Positions 48,203 to 56,824 of a stretch of DNA of 64,000 nt are shown one piece after another. The position numbers and the translations under genes were made by a program. This stretch comes from Elioraea tepida (GTDB taxonomy: Bacteria; Pseudomonadota; Alphaproteobacteria; Acetobacterales; Acetobacteraceae). The stretch's first letter is position 1. Every line of letters starts with the position of its first letter. The stretch is from NCBI RefSeq assembly GCF_019203965.1, contig NZ_CP076448.1, forward strand, positions 1-64,000, read 5' to 3'. Below the pieces are notes generated by a model that saw only the letters and a program-made list of their open reading frames with translations, searched no databases and had not been told where the DNA came from.

Positions 48203-49393
48203 ATGGATCCTTACCTCTGGGAATGGGGCAGCCTGCTGTTGCGCTGGCTGCATGTCGTGGCGGCGATGGCCTGGATCGGCTCATCGTTCTTCTTCATGCA
48301 TCTCGATGCCTCGCTACGGGCACGACAGGACCTCCCGCCCGAGGTCAAGTCGGCCTGGCAGGTGCACGGCGGCGGCTTCTACGAGATGCGCAAATGGGCG
48401 GTCGCGCCGCCCGGCATGCCGGACCATCTGACCTGGCACAAATGGCAGGCCTACTGGACCTGGATCTCGGGCGCGCTGCTGCTCGCCTGGATCTACTACG
48501 CGCAGAGCGAGCTGTACCTGATCGACCCGGAGGTGCGCGATCTGTCGCCGCTCGCCGCCGCGGCGTTCGGCGCGGGCGGGATCGTGCTCGGCTGGCTTGT
48601 CTATGACGGTCTCTGCCGCTCTCCGCTCGGGCGCAACGACGCGGCGCTGCTCGCCGTGCTGTTCGCCTATGTCGTGCTCGTCTCGGCGGGCTTCGCCGCT
48701 CTCTACTCCGGGCGGGGGGCGCTGCTGCACACCGGCGCGGTGCTCGCCACCATCATGACCGGCAATGTCTTCCTCGTGATCATCCCGAACCAGCGGAAGG
48801 CGGTGGCGCAGCTCCTCCGCGGCGAGACGCCCGACCCCCGCTACGGCCTCGAGGGCAAGCAGCGTTCGACGCACAACAACTACATCACGCTGCCGGTCGT
48901 GTTCCTGATGCTTGCGAACCACTATCCGCTCACCTGGGCGTCGCAGGCGGCGATCCCGGCGGTGGTCGCGCTCACGCTCGTCGCCGGCGCGCTGGTTCGA
49001 GTGTTCTACAACCTGCGCCATGCCGGCCGCGGCAATGCCTGGTGGGCCTGGGGCGGGGCGGCGGCCGCGATCGCGGCGGCGGCGTTCCTCACCATCCGTC
49101 TCGGCCCGGCCGATCCGGCGGCGGAATGGCCTACCCAAGCGGCCATGGTTCCCCCGGCCGTGGAGGAGATCGTGGTCGGCCGCTGCGCGATGTGCCACAT
49201 GCCCGCTCCCGCCTGGGCAGGGCTCGGCATGCCGCCGAAGGGCGTGGTGCTCGACCATCCGGAGGCGATCGCGCGACAGGCATACGCGATCCGGCTGCAT
49301 GCCGTCCTGACGCATGCCATGCCGCCCGGCAACATCACCGGAATGACGGCAGAGGAACGCCGCGTGCTCGCGGCCTGGACGGCGGGGCGCTGA
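48203..49393 (+). CDS. puuD: Membrane urate hydroxylase with cytochrome c domain
   Basis: PuuD-type urate oxidase: an integral membrane urate hydroxylase feeding electrons into a C-terminal cytochrome c. Residues 1-300 hold about eight spans with WLHVVAAMAWIGSSFFFMHLD and THNNYITLPVVFLMLANHYPL, the PuuD (DUF989) hallmarks. The heme site CAMCH is at C328-H332, with MPPGNITGM supplying the Met ligand. It acts one or two steps before allantoinase (puuE, 2664). ATG 48203 follows GGGGAGAGG. Placed after the gntR gene with no clear link to it. Confidence 0.93.
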   Translation: MDPYLWEWGSLLLRWLHVVAAMAWIGSSFFFMHLDASLRARQDLPPEVKSAWQVHGGGFYEMRKWAVAPPGMPDHLTWHKWQAYWTWISGALLLAWIYYAQSELYLIDPEVRDLSPLAAAAFGAGGIVLGWLVYDGLCRSPLGRNDAALLAVLFAYVVLVSAGFAALYSGRGALLHTGAVLATIMTGNVFLVIIPNQRKAVAQLLRGETPDPRYGLEGKQRSTHNNYITLPVVFLMLANHYPLTWASQAAIPAVVALTLVAGALVRVFYNLRHAGRGNAWWAWGGAAAAIAAAAFLTIRLGPADPAAEWPTQAAMVPPAVEEIVVGRCAMCHMPAPAWAGLGMPPKGVVLDHPEAIARQAYAIRLHAVLTHAMPPGNITGMTAEERRVLAAWTAGR

Positions 49394-49399
49394 GCCGGT

Positions 49400-49783
49400 T
49401 CAGCCCCGGCCGCAGGCGCCGGCAAGGAAGGCGCGCAAGTCGGTGGCAGAGAAGGGTTTGGCAAGCGTGGCGAGGCGCTCGATCCCGTGGCTCTCGGCGA
49501 AGCGGCGGGCCTGGGCAAGGAACGCCTCGCCATAGCCGGAGACGACGAGTGTCGGCAGGGTCGGGCGGTCAGCCGCGATCAGGGTGAGGAGCCCGAGCCC
49601 GCATCGCTCCCCGAGCATGCAGTCGACGATCGCCGCAACTGCATCCTCGCGCCCGAGCAGCGCTGGGAACTGGTCCGGGTCGTCGGTCGCAGCCGTCGCG
49701 AGGTCGAGCGGACGGATCACCGACGCGACGGCGCGGACGAAGTCGGGGTTGTCATCGAGCACGAGAACGGTGCGTTCCGACAT
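49400..49783 (-). CDS. Single-domain response regulator
   Basis: A stand-alone receiver domain of 127 residues with no output domain. The acidic pocket is in VLVLDDNPDF, the phosphorylated Asp in AAIVDCMLGERCG, the Thr/Ser switch in TLVVSGYGE and the Lys in LATLAKPFSA. Such proteins relay phosphate or act as sinks. The likely partner kinase is not here. An AAAGGA site precedes ATG 49783. Confidence 0.88.
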   Translation of the reverse strand: MSERTVLVLDDNPDFVRAVASVIRPLDLATAATDDPDQFPALLGREDAVAAIVDCMLGERCGLGLLTLIAADRPTLPTLVVSGYGEAFLAQARRFAESHGIERLATLAKPFSATDLRAFLAGACGRG

Positions 49784-50097
49784 TGCATGTTCCTTTCCCG
49801 CGCGCTCCCGGCTGCGCCCGTGCCAGGGTGTGCGGCGGTGGGTAAAGGACCAGTCAACCCGGCTGCGCCCGCGGCGCAGATCAGCCATACCTCTGCAGGC
49901 ACGGCATCGATCACGCCGATGCGCCGAGGAAGCGGGACGGCACCACGGCCGACGCCACGCCTTGGCTCAGGCCGGGACGGCAGCACCAACGTGCTCGATC
50001 GCCACTTCGAGCGCGCCCCTGGCCCCAGGCGACCCGACGGTGGCAGCGAGAGGCTCGGCCTTGGAAGGAATCCGCCGTCCGCGCGCGGGCAAGCCCG
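49784..50097. other. 314-base stretch without a recognisable gene
   Basis: Between the receiver gene and the TAXI gene I see only short open frames with no family match and strong GC-codon shadow composition. Two CGGCTGCGCCCG copies (near 49807 and 49860) are the only repeat noted. The promoter of the receiver gene should lie here. Confidence 0.5.
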
Positions 50098-51090
50098 TCA
50101 GCGCGTATGGTCGAACCGTGTCCAGCCGGGCACCTGGGCGGCGAGGTTCACCTCGCGCCATTTCGGGTGCCGCGGCGGGCGAAGGAACTGCTCGAACTTC
50201 TCGTTCAGCGCGACGACGAAGCGCGAGACCTTCCGATGCCGCTCGCTGCCCGGCGGCCAGGCATAGACCGCCATGACGGCGCCGACAGCGATCGTCTCCA
50301 CTGACGTGCCGGCGGGGATGAGGTTCGGATAGTCGGTATGGCTGATGCTGGCCGGCAGGTAGGTCTCGAGCAGGGCGGGCGTGGGGGTGATCGGGAGGAA
50401 GCGGAGCCCGCTTGCAGGCTCGATCGTGGCGAAGAGCCGCGCCGGCTTGCCGGCGACGAACACCATCGCGTCGATCTCGCCGCGACGGAGCCTGGTCAGC
50501 GCCACGTCCTGAGGGTCGTAGGCCGGGGTGATGCCGATTCCGAGCGCGCCGAAGACGAGCGAGGCCGTCATCGCCGTGCCGCTGCCGCGGCCATCGACAT
50601 TGACGGTCTTGCCGGCGAGCGCGGCGAGGTCGCGCACGCTTTCGCGCGCGAGCACGTGCACCTCCTCGTCATAGAGTTTCGTGATGTACTGGATCAGGCT
50701 CACGACACCCGGGATCAGCCGCTCCCGGCGCGCATAGGCAAGCACGTCAGACTGCACGATGCCGATGTCGATGCCGCGCAACAGAACGATGTCTCTCAGA
50801 TTCTGGATCGAGCCCTTGCCGACCACCGGGACGACGCGCAGCGTGTCGCCGTCGTCGAGCACGGCGGCGAGGTCGGCCGCAAACCGGATATAGGTGCCGT
50901 CGACCCCGCCGGAGATCACGCCGACCGTCCCGGCATTCGCGCGTGCGGCCATGGCGCGCAGGATCTGGGTGACTCTCTGGGCGCTTTCCGGGGCGGTTGT
51001 CTGTGCTGATGCGATCCCGGACGTTGCGGAACCGAAAAGGCCGGCGAGCACGGCACGGCGCGAGGGCGTGTGGGCAACGGGTCTGCTCAT
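50098..51090 (-). CDS. TAXI-type TRAP substrate-binding protein
   Basis: Periplasmic binding protein of the TAXI group of TRAP systems, 330 residues, with a twin-arginine-like signal (HTPSRRAVLAGLFGSATSGIASAQ). Core motifs: VGVISGGVDGTYIRFAADLA, VVGKGSIQNLRDIVLLRGIDIGIVQSDVLAYA, LAGKTVNVDGRGSGTAMTA and EIDAMVFVAGKPARLF. TAXI proteins normally work with a fused DctQM permease; none is in this window. It overlaps the stop of the upstream repeat protein by four bases (ATGA), so the two are translated together. Confidence 0.87.
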   Translation of the reverse strand: MSRPVAHTPSRRAVLAGLFGSATSGIASAQTTAPESAQRVTQILRAMAARANAGTVGVISGGVDGTYIRFAADLAAVLDDGDTLRVVPVVGKGSIQNLRDIVLLRGIDIGIVQSDVLAYARRERLIPGVVSLIQYITKLYDEEVHVLARESVRDLAALAGKTVNVDGRGSGTAMTASLVFGALGIGITPAYDPQDVALTRLRRGEIDAMVFVAGKPARLFATIEPASGLRFLPITPTPALLETYLPASISHTDYPNLIPAGTSVETIAVGAVMAVYAWPPGSERHRKVSRFVVALNEKFEQFLRPPRHPKWREVNLAAQVPGWTRFDHTR

Positions 51091-52742
51091 CGTGATCCTT
51101 CCAGTGCTCTGATTCGTTCCGCCGCCCGGGTTTCCCCGAGCGAGGCGGCATAGCGATACCAAGCGAGGGCCATGTCCCGGTCGGGTGTGATGCCGCGTGC
51201 GCCGAGGCGTGCGAGCACGCCCGGATCGTAGGTTCCGCCCATCGCGAGTGCGGCGCTCGCATTGGCCGAGGCGGCGGCGCGTTCGAAGAACTTGCGTGCC
51301 CCCGAGATGTCGCCGAGGGAGAGCAGGGCCTCGCCGCGCAGAAGCATCGCTCCCACGACGGCAGGAGGATCGGGAACGGGGAGGAGGGGGATAGGCGCCT
51401 CAGCGGCCGGAAGGGCCGGCGCTGTGACGGCTTGGGGCGAGGTCGTCCTCGCGGCAGTCATCTCGCGGGCGAGGGCGGCGAGCGCCGCCTCGAGCTCCGG
51501 CTCGGGCGGCTCTTCGACCGGCTCCGGCCTTGGCGCAAGGTCGCGGGCGAGGGCGGCGAGGGCAGCCTCGAGCTCAGGGGCGGGTGGCTCCTCGATCGGT
51601 TCCGGCCTCGGGGCGATGTCACGCGCGAGCGCCGCGAGCGCCGCCTCGAGAGCGGGCTCAGGCGGCTCCTCGATCGGTTCTGGCCTCGGGGCGATGTCCC
51701 GCGCGAGCGCCGCGAGCGCCGCCTCGAGAGCGGGCTCAGGCGGTTCCTCGATCGGTTCCGGCCTCGGGCCGAGGTCGCGTGCGAGGGCGGCGAGCGCCGC
51801 CTCAAGCGCGGGCTCAGGCGGTTCCTCGACCGGCTCCGTTGTCAGCGCGGCGAGGTCCGAGAAGGAGGACGCGAGCAGATGCCTCACACGGCTTTCGGAC
51901 ACAAACCCGTTCTCGGCCAGACCGGGGGTCGCTGCTCCTGCGCCGCCTGAGCCGGCGCCCCCGCTCTCGACCACCGGCGCGGCGGCGAGGGAGGACGGCG
52001 CTCCGGCATCGGTTCGCATCGTGCTCGAAACGTTGGCAGCAACCTGCAAGGGCTGATCGGGCGGCTCCGTGGGCTGCGGCGAGGGGCCGCGCAGCGCGGC
52101 GATCACCACAAGCCCGGCTGCCAAGGCTCCGGCGCCGATCGCGAGCGGAACGTTGCTGCGGCGGCGCGGCACAGCCTGAGCGGCGTCCGCCGTCGTCCTC
52201 GTCGGTTGCCCCCCCGCTTCGCTCGAGCCCGTTTGCGAGGCAAGAACGGCCGGGGCCTCGCGTGCGGCGGAGGGAGCGTGCGTCACCTCCCGCCGCTCCG
52301 GCCGAGCCGTCTCAGGCGAGGTTTCCTGGGGGACGCACAGCACCCGCCGCAGCGCCTCCACCCAGGCTCCGCCCGGCGGCAGCGTCAGCGCCGGCTGAAG
52401 GCTGAACGCCTCCGCGAGGATCGTCGCCAATTCAGGGAGGTGCTCGCGGCGGAGGCGCCGATGGATGGCAGGCAGCCGGCCCGGAAAGGCGGAGGTGAAC
52501 CCGGTTTCCTCAAGCCGACGCGTGAGCCAGGCAAGCGCATCCGGCGTCCAGCGCGGTTCGAACTGAAACAGGGCAAGCCCCTTCTCCGGATGCACCAGAA
52601 CGAGGTCGCCCCGTGAGCGGGTGTCGCAGATGACGGCCCCCTCGAGCACAACCCAGCGGGCCCCGGGCGAGAGGCCCGCCCCGCCGGCGCGTCGCTCGGG
52701 TGTGGCCACCCTGTCCGTTACGCGGTCGCGGCCGTCTGACAC
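51087..52742 (-). CDS. Membrane protein with five 26-residue repeats and Sel1-like end
   Basis: Unrecognised 551-residue protein, GTG start. Parts in order: an N-terminal domain (28-135; GARWVVLEGAVICDTRSRGD, HPEKGLALFQFEPRW) that looks nuclease/NERD-like but without a clear active site; a linker; one membrane span (198-218, after RRRSN, so the N-terminus is probably cytoplasmic); a Ser/Ala linker; five repeats of 26 residues (303-432) of the type EPxEEPPEPALEAALAALAR; and a C-terminal Sel1-like segment (about 465-551, ARKFFERAAASANASAALAM, DMALAWYRYAASLGETRAAE). The Pro/Glu part may span the periplasm. Translationally coupled to the TAXI binding protein, so a sensor or scaffold using its ligand state is conceivable. 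Confidence 0.65.
   Translation of the reverse strand: MSDGRDRVTDRVATPERRAGGAGLSPGARWVVLEGAVICDTRSRGDLVLVHPEKGLALFQFEPRWTPDALAWLTRRLEETGFTSAFPGRLPAIHRRLRREHLPELATILAEAFSLQPALTLPPGGAWVEALRRVLCVPQETSPETARPERREVTHAPSAAREAPAVLASQTGSSEAGGQPTRTTADAAQAVPRRRSNVPLAIGAGALAAGLVVIAALRGPSPQPTEPPDQPLQVAANVSSTMRTDAGAPSSLAAAPVVESGGAGSGGAGAATPGLAENGFVSESRVRHLLASSFSDLAALTTEPVEEPPEPALEAALAALARDLGPRPEPIEEPPEPALEAALAALARDIAPRPEPIEEPPEPALEAALAALARDIAPRPEPIEEPPAPELEAALAALARDLAPRPEPVEEPPEPELEAALAALAREMTAARTTSPQAVTAPALPAAEAPIPLLPVPDPPAVVGAMLLRGEALLSLGDISGARKFFERAAASANASAALAMGGTYDPGVLARLGARGITPDRDMALAWYRYAASLGETRAAERIRALEGSR
51447..51836 (-). repeat. Five 78-base tandem repeats (26 residues each)
   Basis: In-frame tandem units within the gene above, each beginning EP(V/I)EEPPEP or EPIEEPPAPE and continuing with an Ala/Leu helix EAALAALARD and a PRP turn. 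The middle units are nearly identical at the DNA level, which points to recent expansion or gene conversion; the last unit decays after ALAREM. No single-base run drives it. Confidence 0.85.
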
Positions 52743-52848
52743 AGGCTCGCCCGCTCGATCCTGTTCCCCGGTCCAGCCCTCAAGCGTAACGCGAGTGGTC
52801 CCGAGGATCCAACCCTCGGGCGTGGGTTCGGCGCGGGGCTGCGTCGGA

Positions 52849-54078
52849 TCAGGCCGCCGGTGCGGCCCGTGCCGGAAGCCTTGTGGGAAACGCGAAGGCG
52901 ACCGCAGCGGCGATCACAAGCAGCGCCGCCGACCCGGCAAGGCAGGCGGAGAGCCCGCCCGCCGCCGTCAGCGCCCCGGAGGCGAGGGTGCCGAGCAGGC
53001 GCCCTGCCGCGTTGGCGGCGTAATAGAACCCGACATCCTCCGCCGCCTTCTCAGACCCCGCATAGGCGAGGATCAGGTAGGAGTGCAGCGAGGAGTTGAC
53101 CGCAAAGGCGAGGCCGAACACGGCAAGCCCGACGACCACGACGAGGTCGGGCCGAACCTCGAGAGGAGCGGCGAGCACGGCCGCGAGCGCCGCAGGCACG
53201 GCAGCAAGCGCGACCGCCCACCCTCTGGCCGCCGGAACCTCGCTCGACAGGCCGTCGGCGGAGCGTCGCACGAAGCCGGGCGTCGCCGCCTGAACCGCGC
53301 CGTAGCCGATCGTCCAGAGCGCGAGGAACAGGCCGACACCGGCAAAGCTCCAGCCCTGGCCGTAGAGGAACAGCGGCAGGCCGACGACGAACCACACGTC
53401 GCGGGCGCCGAAAAGCGCGATCCGTGCCGCGGCGAGCAGGTTGACGCCGCGGTTCTTGGCGAACAGCTCCCGCGCCGAGCGCGAGGGCTTCGCCCGGCCG
53501 AAGAGCGGCGGCAGGGCGAGCACGGCACCGACAAAGACCACGCCGAGGCCCGCCGCCATAGCAAGGAGCGCGCCGCGGAAGCCGAGCACCTCGAGCAGGA
53601 GACCGCCCAGGAAGAAGCCCGCTCCCTTCATCGCGTTCTTCGACCCGGTGAACCACGCCACCCAGTGGAACAGCACTGCCCCGCCGTTGTGCACCGCCGC
53701 TGCGGTGAGCTTGATCGCGCTCTTCGAGGCGGTCTTCGTTATATCCTTGGCGATTCCGGCGAGCCCCTGCCCGGCGACCGCCCAGACGACCGAGAGTGCA
53801 AGCCCCCAGCCAGGGTCGAGCGCCGCGAGGAAGAGGAAGGCGGCGACCTGAAGCCCGAGGCCCGCCGCGAGCATGCGCGAGATGCCGAACCGGACGGCAA
53901 GCCACCCGCCCGCGAGGTTGGCCACGATCCCGGCCGCTTCGTAGAGCACGAACAGGAGCGCCAACGTGAAGGGCGAGAAGCCGAGGCGGAAGAAATGCAG
54001 GAGCACGAGCATCCGCAACGCGCCATCGGTTAGCGTGAAGCCCCAGTAGGCAGCGGTGACGATGGCGTAGGTGCGCAT
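52849..54078 (-). CDS. arsJ: ArsJ organoarsenical exporter
   Basis: MFS-type exporter of the ArsJ family, 409 residues, about 12 spans. ArsJ ejects 1-arseno-3-phosphoglycerate, which then breaks down to arsenate outside. The call rests on the AYWGFTLTDGALRMLVLLHF start, the TGSKNAMKGAGFFLGGLLLE block and the adjacent GAPDH gene, the known functional partner. It begins five bases after the GAPDH stop and closes the operon. An antisense frame of comparable length is a shadow. Confidence 0.9.
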   Translation of the reverse strand: MRTYAIVTAAYWGFTLTDGALRMLVLLHFFRLGFSPFTLALLFVLYEAAGIVANLAGGWLAVRFGISRMLAAGLGLQVAAFLFLAALDPGWGLALSVVWAVAGQGLAGIAKDITKTASKSAIKLTAAAVHNGGAVLFHWVAWFTGSKNAMKGAGFFLGGLLLEVLGFRGALLAMAAGLGVVFVGAVLALPPLFGRAKPSRSARELFAKNRGVNLLAAARIALFGARDVWFVVGLPLFLYGQGWSFAGVGLFLALWTIGYGAVQAATPGFVRRSADGLSSEVPAARGWAVALAAVPAALAAVLAAPLEVRPDLVVVVGLAVFGLAFAVNSSLHSYLILAYAGSEKAAEDVGFYYAANAAGRLLGTLASGALTAAGGLSACLAGSAALLVIAAAVAFAFPTRLPARAAPAA

Positions 54079-54083
54079 CCGGC

Positions 54084-55127
54084 TCAGACGCCCCGTTCAG
54101 CGACGATCACGGCGAGATCGACCATCCGGCACGCGTAGGCCATTTCGTTGTCGTACCAGGCATAGACCTTGAGCAGCGTGCCGTCGGTCACGAGCGTGGA
54201 GGGGGCGTCGACGATCGCCGAGCGCGTGTCCCCGGCATAGTCGGACGAGACGAGCGGCCGCGTCTCGATGCCGAGGATCCCGGCAAGCGGCCCCGCTTCG
54301 GCGGCGGCGAAGGCCGCGTTGACCTCAGCTGCCGTGACGGGGCGGGAGAGCTCGAACACGCAATCGGTCAGCGAGGCATTCAGGATTGGCGCGCGCACGG
54401 CGTGCCCATCAAGCCTTCCCTTGAGGTCGGGATAGATCAGCCCGATCGCTGTCGCCGAACCTGTGGTCGTCGGCTGCAACGACAGCATGGCCGAACGAGC
54501 ACGCCTCAGGTCCTTGTGCGGCGCATCGACCACGACATTGGTGTTCGTCGGCGCGTGGATCGTGGTGATCTGGCCGTGGCGTATGCCGAAGCACTCATGC
54601 ACCACCTTTACCACCGGGGCGAGGCAGTTGGTGGTGCAGGAAGCGGCTGTGAGCAGTCGGTTGCGGGCGGGGTCGTACCGGTCGTCATTGACGCCGACGA
54701 CGATGTTGAGAGCGGGCTCGGCCTTGACAGGGGCGGCGACGATCACCCGTTTCGCACCGCGCGCGAAATGGCCCGCGACCGAGTCAGGCGTGATGAACTT
54801 GCCGGTGCACTCGAGCACGACATCGACCCCGAGCTCCCCCCAGGGGATCGCCTCAGGCGCGGCATGGGCGCTGAAGCCGATCCGGTGGTCGCCCACGCGG
54901 ACCGCCGTCTCGCCTTCGGCCTCGATCGGCACGCGCCAGCGCCCCTGCACGCTGTCGAAAGCAAGCAGATGCGCTGTCGCGGCCGCTCCCCCCTTGAGCT
55001 CGTTCACGTGCACGACCTCGAGCCGGTTTCCGGCGCGCGGGTCGGAGGGCGGCCGGTCCGCCCCGCCGAGCGCCGCGCGCAGCACAAGCCGCCCGATCCG
55101 CCCCATGCCGTTGATGCCCACGCGCAT
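54084..55127 (-). CDS. gap: ArsJ-associated glyceraldehyde-3-phosphate dehydrogenase
   Basis: GAPDH, 347 residues. NAD site [16 protein letters not shown] at the N-terminus; catalytic C164 in [11 protein letters not shown]; substrate blocks [19 protein letters not shown] and [15 protein letters not shown]. In this operon it uses arsenate in place of phosphate to make the unstable 1-arseno-3-phosphoglycerate that ArsJ exports. Its start shares one base with the arsR-arsC stop (TGATG), so translation is coupled. A housekeeping GAPDH is presumably elsewhere. Confidence 0.93.
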   Translation of the reverse strand: MRVGINGMGRIGRLVLRAALGGADRPPSDPRAGNRLEVVHVNELKGGAAATAHLLAFDSVQGRWRVPIEAEGETAVRVGDHRIGFSAHAAPEAIPWGELGVDVVLECTGKFITPDSVAGHFARGAKRVIVAAPVKAEPALNIVVGVNDDRYDPARNRLLTAASCTTNCLAPVVKVVHECFGIRHGQITTIHAPTNTNVVVDAPHKDLRRARSAMLSLQPTTTGSATAIGLIYPDLKGRLDGHAVRAPILNASLTDCVFELSRPVTAAEVNAAFAAAEAGPLAGILGIETRPLVSSDYAGDTRSAIVDAPSTLVTDGTLLKVYAWYDNEMAYACRMVDLAVIVAERGV

Positions 55128-55927
55128 CAGGCCGCCACCCTGGGGCCGATCGCCTCGAGCTGCGCCTTCGCCGCGAGCCGGTCCGCATGATCGAAGGGAA
55201 GGCTCACGAACAGGTCAATCCGACGTTGCAACGACAGGTAGAGGTCGTCGAGCAGCCTCTCCCGCTCGGCGGCGCTGCCTCGGAACGCTGCCGGATCGGG
55301 AAGCGGCCAAGCGGCGGTGACGGGACGGTCCCCGAACTCGGGGCACGTTCTGTTCTCGAGCGTGTCGCACAACGCGATCACGAAATCCATCCGCGGCGCG
55401 GCGGGGCCCGTGAACACCTCCCACGACTTGCTCGCAAGCCGCGAGACGTCATGGCCGAGGGAAGCGAGCTTCGCGATCACCTCCGGCATGGGCTCTGGTG
55501 CCGGGTCGGACCCGGCGGAATAGGCGCGGAAGCGCCCCGCCCCGAGACGGTCGAGAATCGCCTCCGCCATGATCGAGCGCGCGGCATTGCGCGTGCAGAG
55601 GAAGAGAACGTTGAAGGCGGGGGAGAGACGGTCGGTCCCGGAGTGATCGCTCGAGCAGGTCTCGGCGAGCAGACCGAGGAGCGACCGCAGCGTGTCGAGC
55701 CGTGCGGCGTAGCGGATCGAGCGCCCCTGGCGGGAGGCAGCCACCAATCCGGCCCGGTCGAGCGCCGCGAGGTGGAAGGAGAGGGTGGAGGGGGGGACGC
55801 CAAGCCGGGTTGCGATCTCGCCTGCCGCGAGGCCGGAGGCACCGGCGCTGGCAAGGAGGCGAAGCATGGAAAACCGCGTTTCCTGGGCGAGGGCAGCGAA
55901 GGCGCGGGTGATCGTCTCCGTTTCCAT
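55127..55927 (-). CDS. ArsR regulator fused to LMW-type arsenate reductase
   Basis: Two-domain protein, 266 residues. Residues 1-90 are an ArsR/SmtB winged helix ([19 protein letters not shown]) and 105-266 a low-molecular-weight phosphatase-type ArsC with CTRNAARS (C111, R117) and the thiol pair C187/C195, plus the general acid region LPDPAAF. So the same chain senses arsenic and reduces arsenate. ArsR proteins of this build usually bind As(III) through three Cys at the end of the winged helix; here only C91 is seen (ETCSSDHSG). ATG 55927 heads the operon; the upstream 230 bases to the next gene should carry its promoter. Confidence 0.9.
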   Translation of the reverse strand: METETITRAFAALAQETRFSMLRLLASAGASGLAAGEIATRLGVPPSTLSFHLAALDRAGLVAASRQGRSIRYAARLDTLRSLLGLLAETCSSDHSGTDRLSPAFNVLFLCTRNAARSIMAEAILDRLGAGRFRAYSAGSDPAPEPMPEVIAKLASLGHDVSRLASKSWEVFTGPAAPRMDFVIALCDTLENRTCPEFGDRPVTAAWPLPDPAAFRGSAAERERLLDDLYLSLQRRIDLFVSLPFDHADRLAAKAQLEAIGPRVAA

Positions 55928-56047
55928 TGTTCCAGGATACTTGAAATCACTTTCCTCAGCAAGCCATCGCGAAACCCGCCTGAGGGAAGACCGCAAGGAA
56001 GGAATTCGCGCGAATGTCACGCGCCTGGAGCGAGGATTTCTCGAAAT

Positions 56048-56078
56048 GAGACTTGTCTCGCGATTAACCGGAGGTTCA
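56048..56078. promoter_or_regulatory. GAGAC-TT-GTCTC palindrome and near-CtrA box
   Basis: In the gap between the divergent arsR-arsC and orphan gene pair: GAGACTTGTCTC (56048-56059), and TTAA-CCGGAGG-TTCA (56064-56078), one base off the full CtrA box. Both lie 80-110 bases upstream of the orphan pair start. Confidence 0.35.
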
Positions 56079-56158
56079 ACGGTTCACCCCATGCTCAGCC
56101 GCAACGGGAGTCGCCCGTCGACTCTCGCGCTTCCGGTCCGGTCGGGAACGAGGCGGTC

Positions 56159-56824
56159 ATGGCTGAGACAGGTCGAACGGTTCCGTTTGCGCTTCCCGCT
56201 GGTGCGGATCGCGAGGCGGCACGGTGCCTCGGCCTCGCGCACCCGCTCGGACCTCCGGAAGGGCTTCGTGCGGTCGAGGCCGCACTCGCGCGCGGTCTCG
56301 CCTCGGTCGGCGAGGCGCTCGTCGCGCTCGACCGCGCGGTGACGCTGATCGGCGATCTGCGCGCGCTTCTCGAACGCCTCGCCGACGCGGACGCGACGGC
56401 CACCGAGCGCGCTGCGGTCATGCGCGGCTTCGCCGCCGCGCGGCTCGGGCTTCGCTCGCTCTGCGAGAGCGTGGCCCTGCTCGACGGCTCCCTGCCGCGT
56501 GGCTTGAGGGTGATCACTGGCATCGACGCCGGGGCGATTGTCGTCGCGTCGTTCGATCTGCGTCCCGCCATCGCGGCAATCGCCGAGGCGCCGTCGGCGC
56601 GAGTCGCCGCCGCCATGCTCGCCCCTCGCGGAGCGCTCGCCGAGGCAGAGCGCGCGCTTGCCGAGGCGCAGCGCCGGCTTGCCGCCGATTTGCGACGGTT
56701 GCGCAATCGCCAGAGCCTCAATCGCGCGCTCACCCTCGCCTGGGGCGACGGCTCGGCAGCCGAACCGCCTGCACTGTGGCAGCGCCTCGCAGCACTGCTT
56801 CGCCCGCGGGCGCAGGCGCGATGA
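56159..56824 (+). CDS. Hypothetical protein, first of an orphan pair
   Basis: Not recognised. A 221-residue protein, mostly helical and very alanine-rich, without a signal peptide or membrane span. Two helical stretches (about 38-115 and 150-200, the latter AEAERALAEAQRRLAADLRRLRNRQ) look like coiled coils; between them lies RVITGIDAGAIVVASFDLRPAIAAIAEAP, a block with more fold-like character. ATG 56159 follows GAGGCGG. The next gene overlaps its stop (ATGA). The near-CtrA box upstream hints at cell-cycle or motility control, but that is speculation. Confidence 0.6.
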   Translation: MAETGRTVPFALPAGADREAARCLGLAHPLGPPEGLRAVEAALARGLASVGEALVALDRAVTLIGDLRALLERLADADATATERAAVMRGFAAARLGLRSLCESVALLDGSLPRGLRVITGIDAGAIVVASFDLRPAIAAIAEAPSARVAAAMLAPRGALAEAERALAEAQRRLAADLRRLRNRQSLNRALTLAWGDGSAAEPPALWQRLAALLRPRAQAR

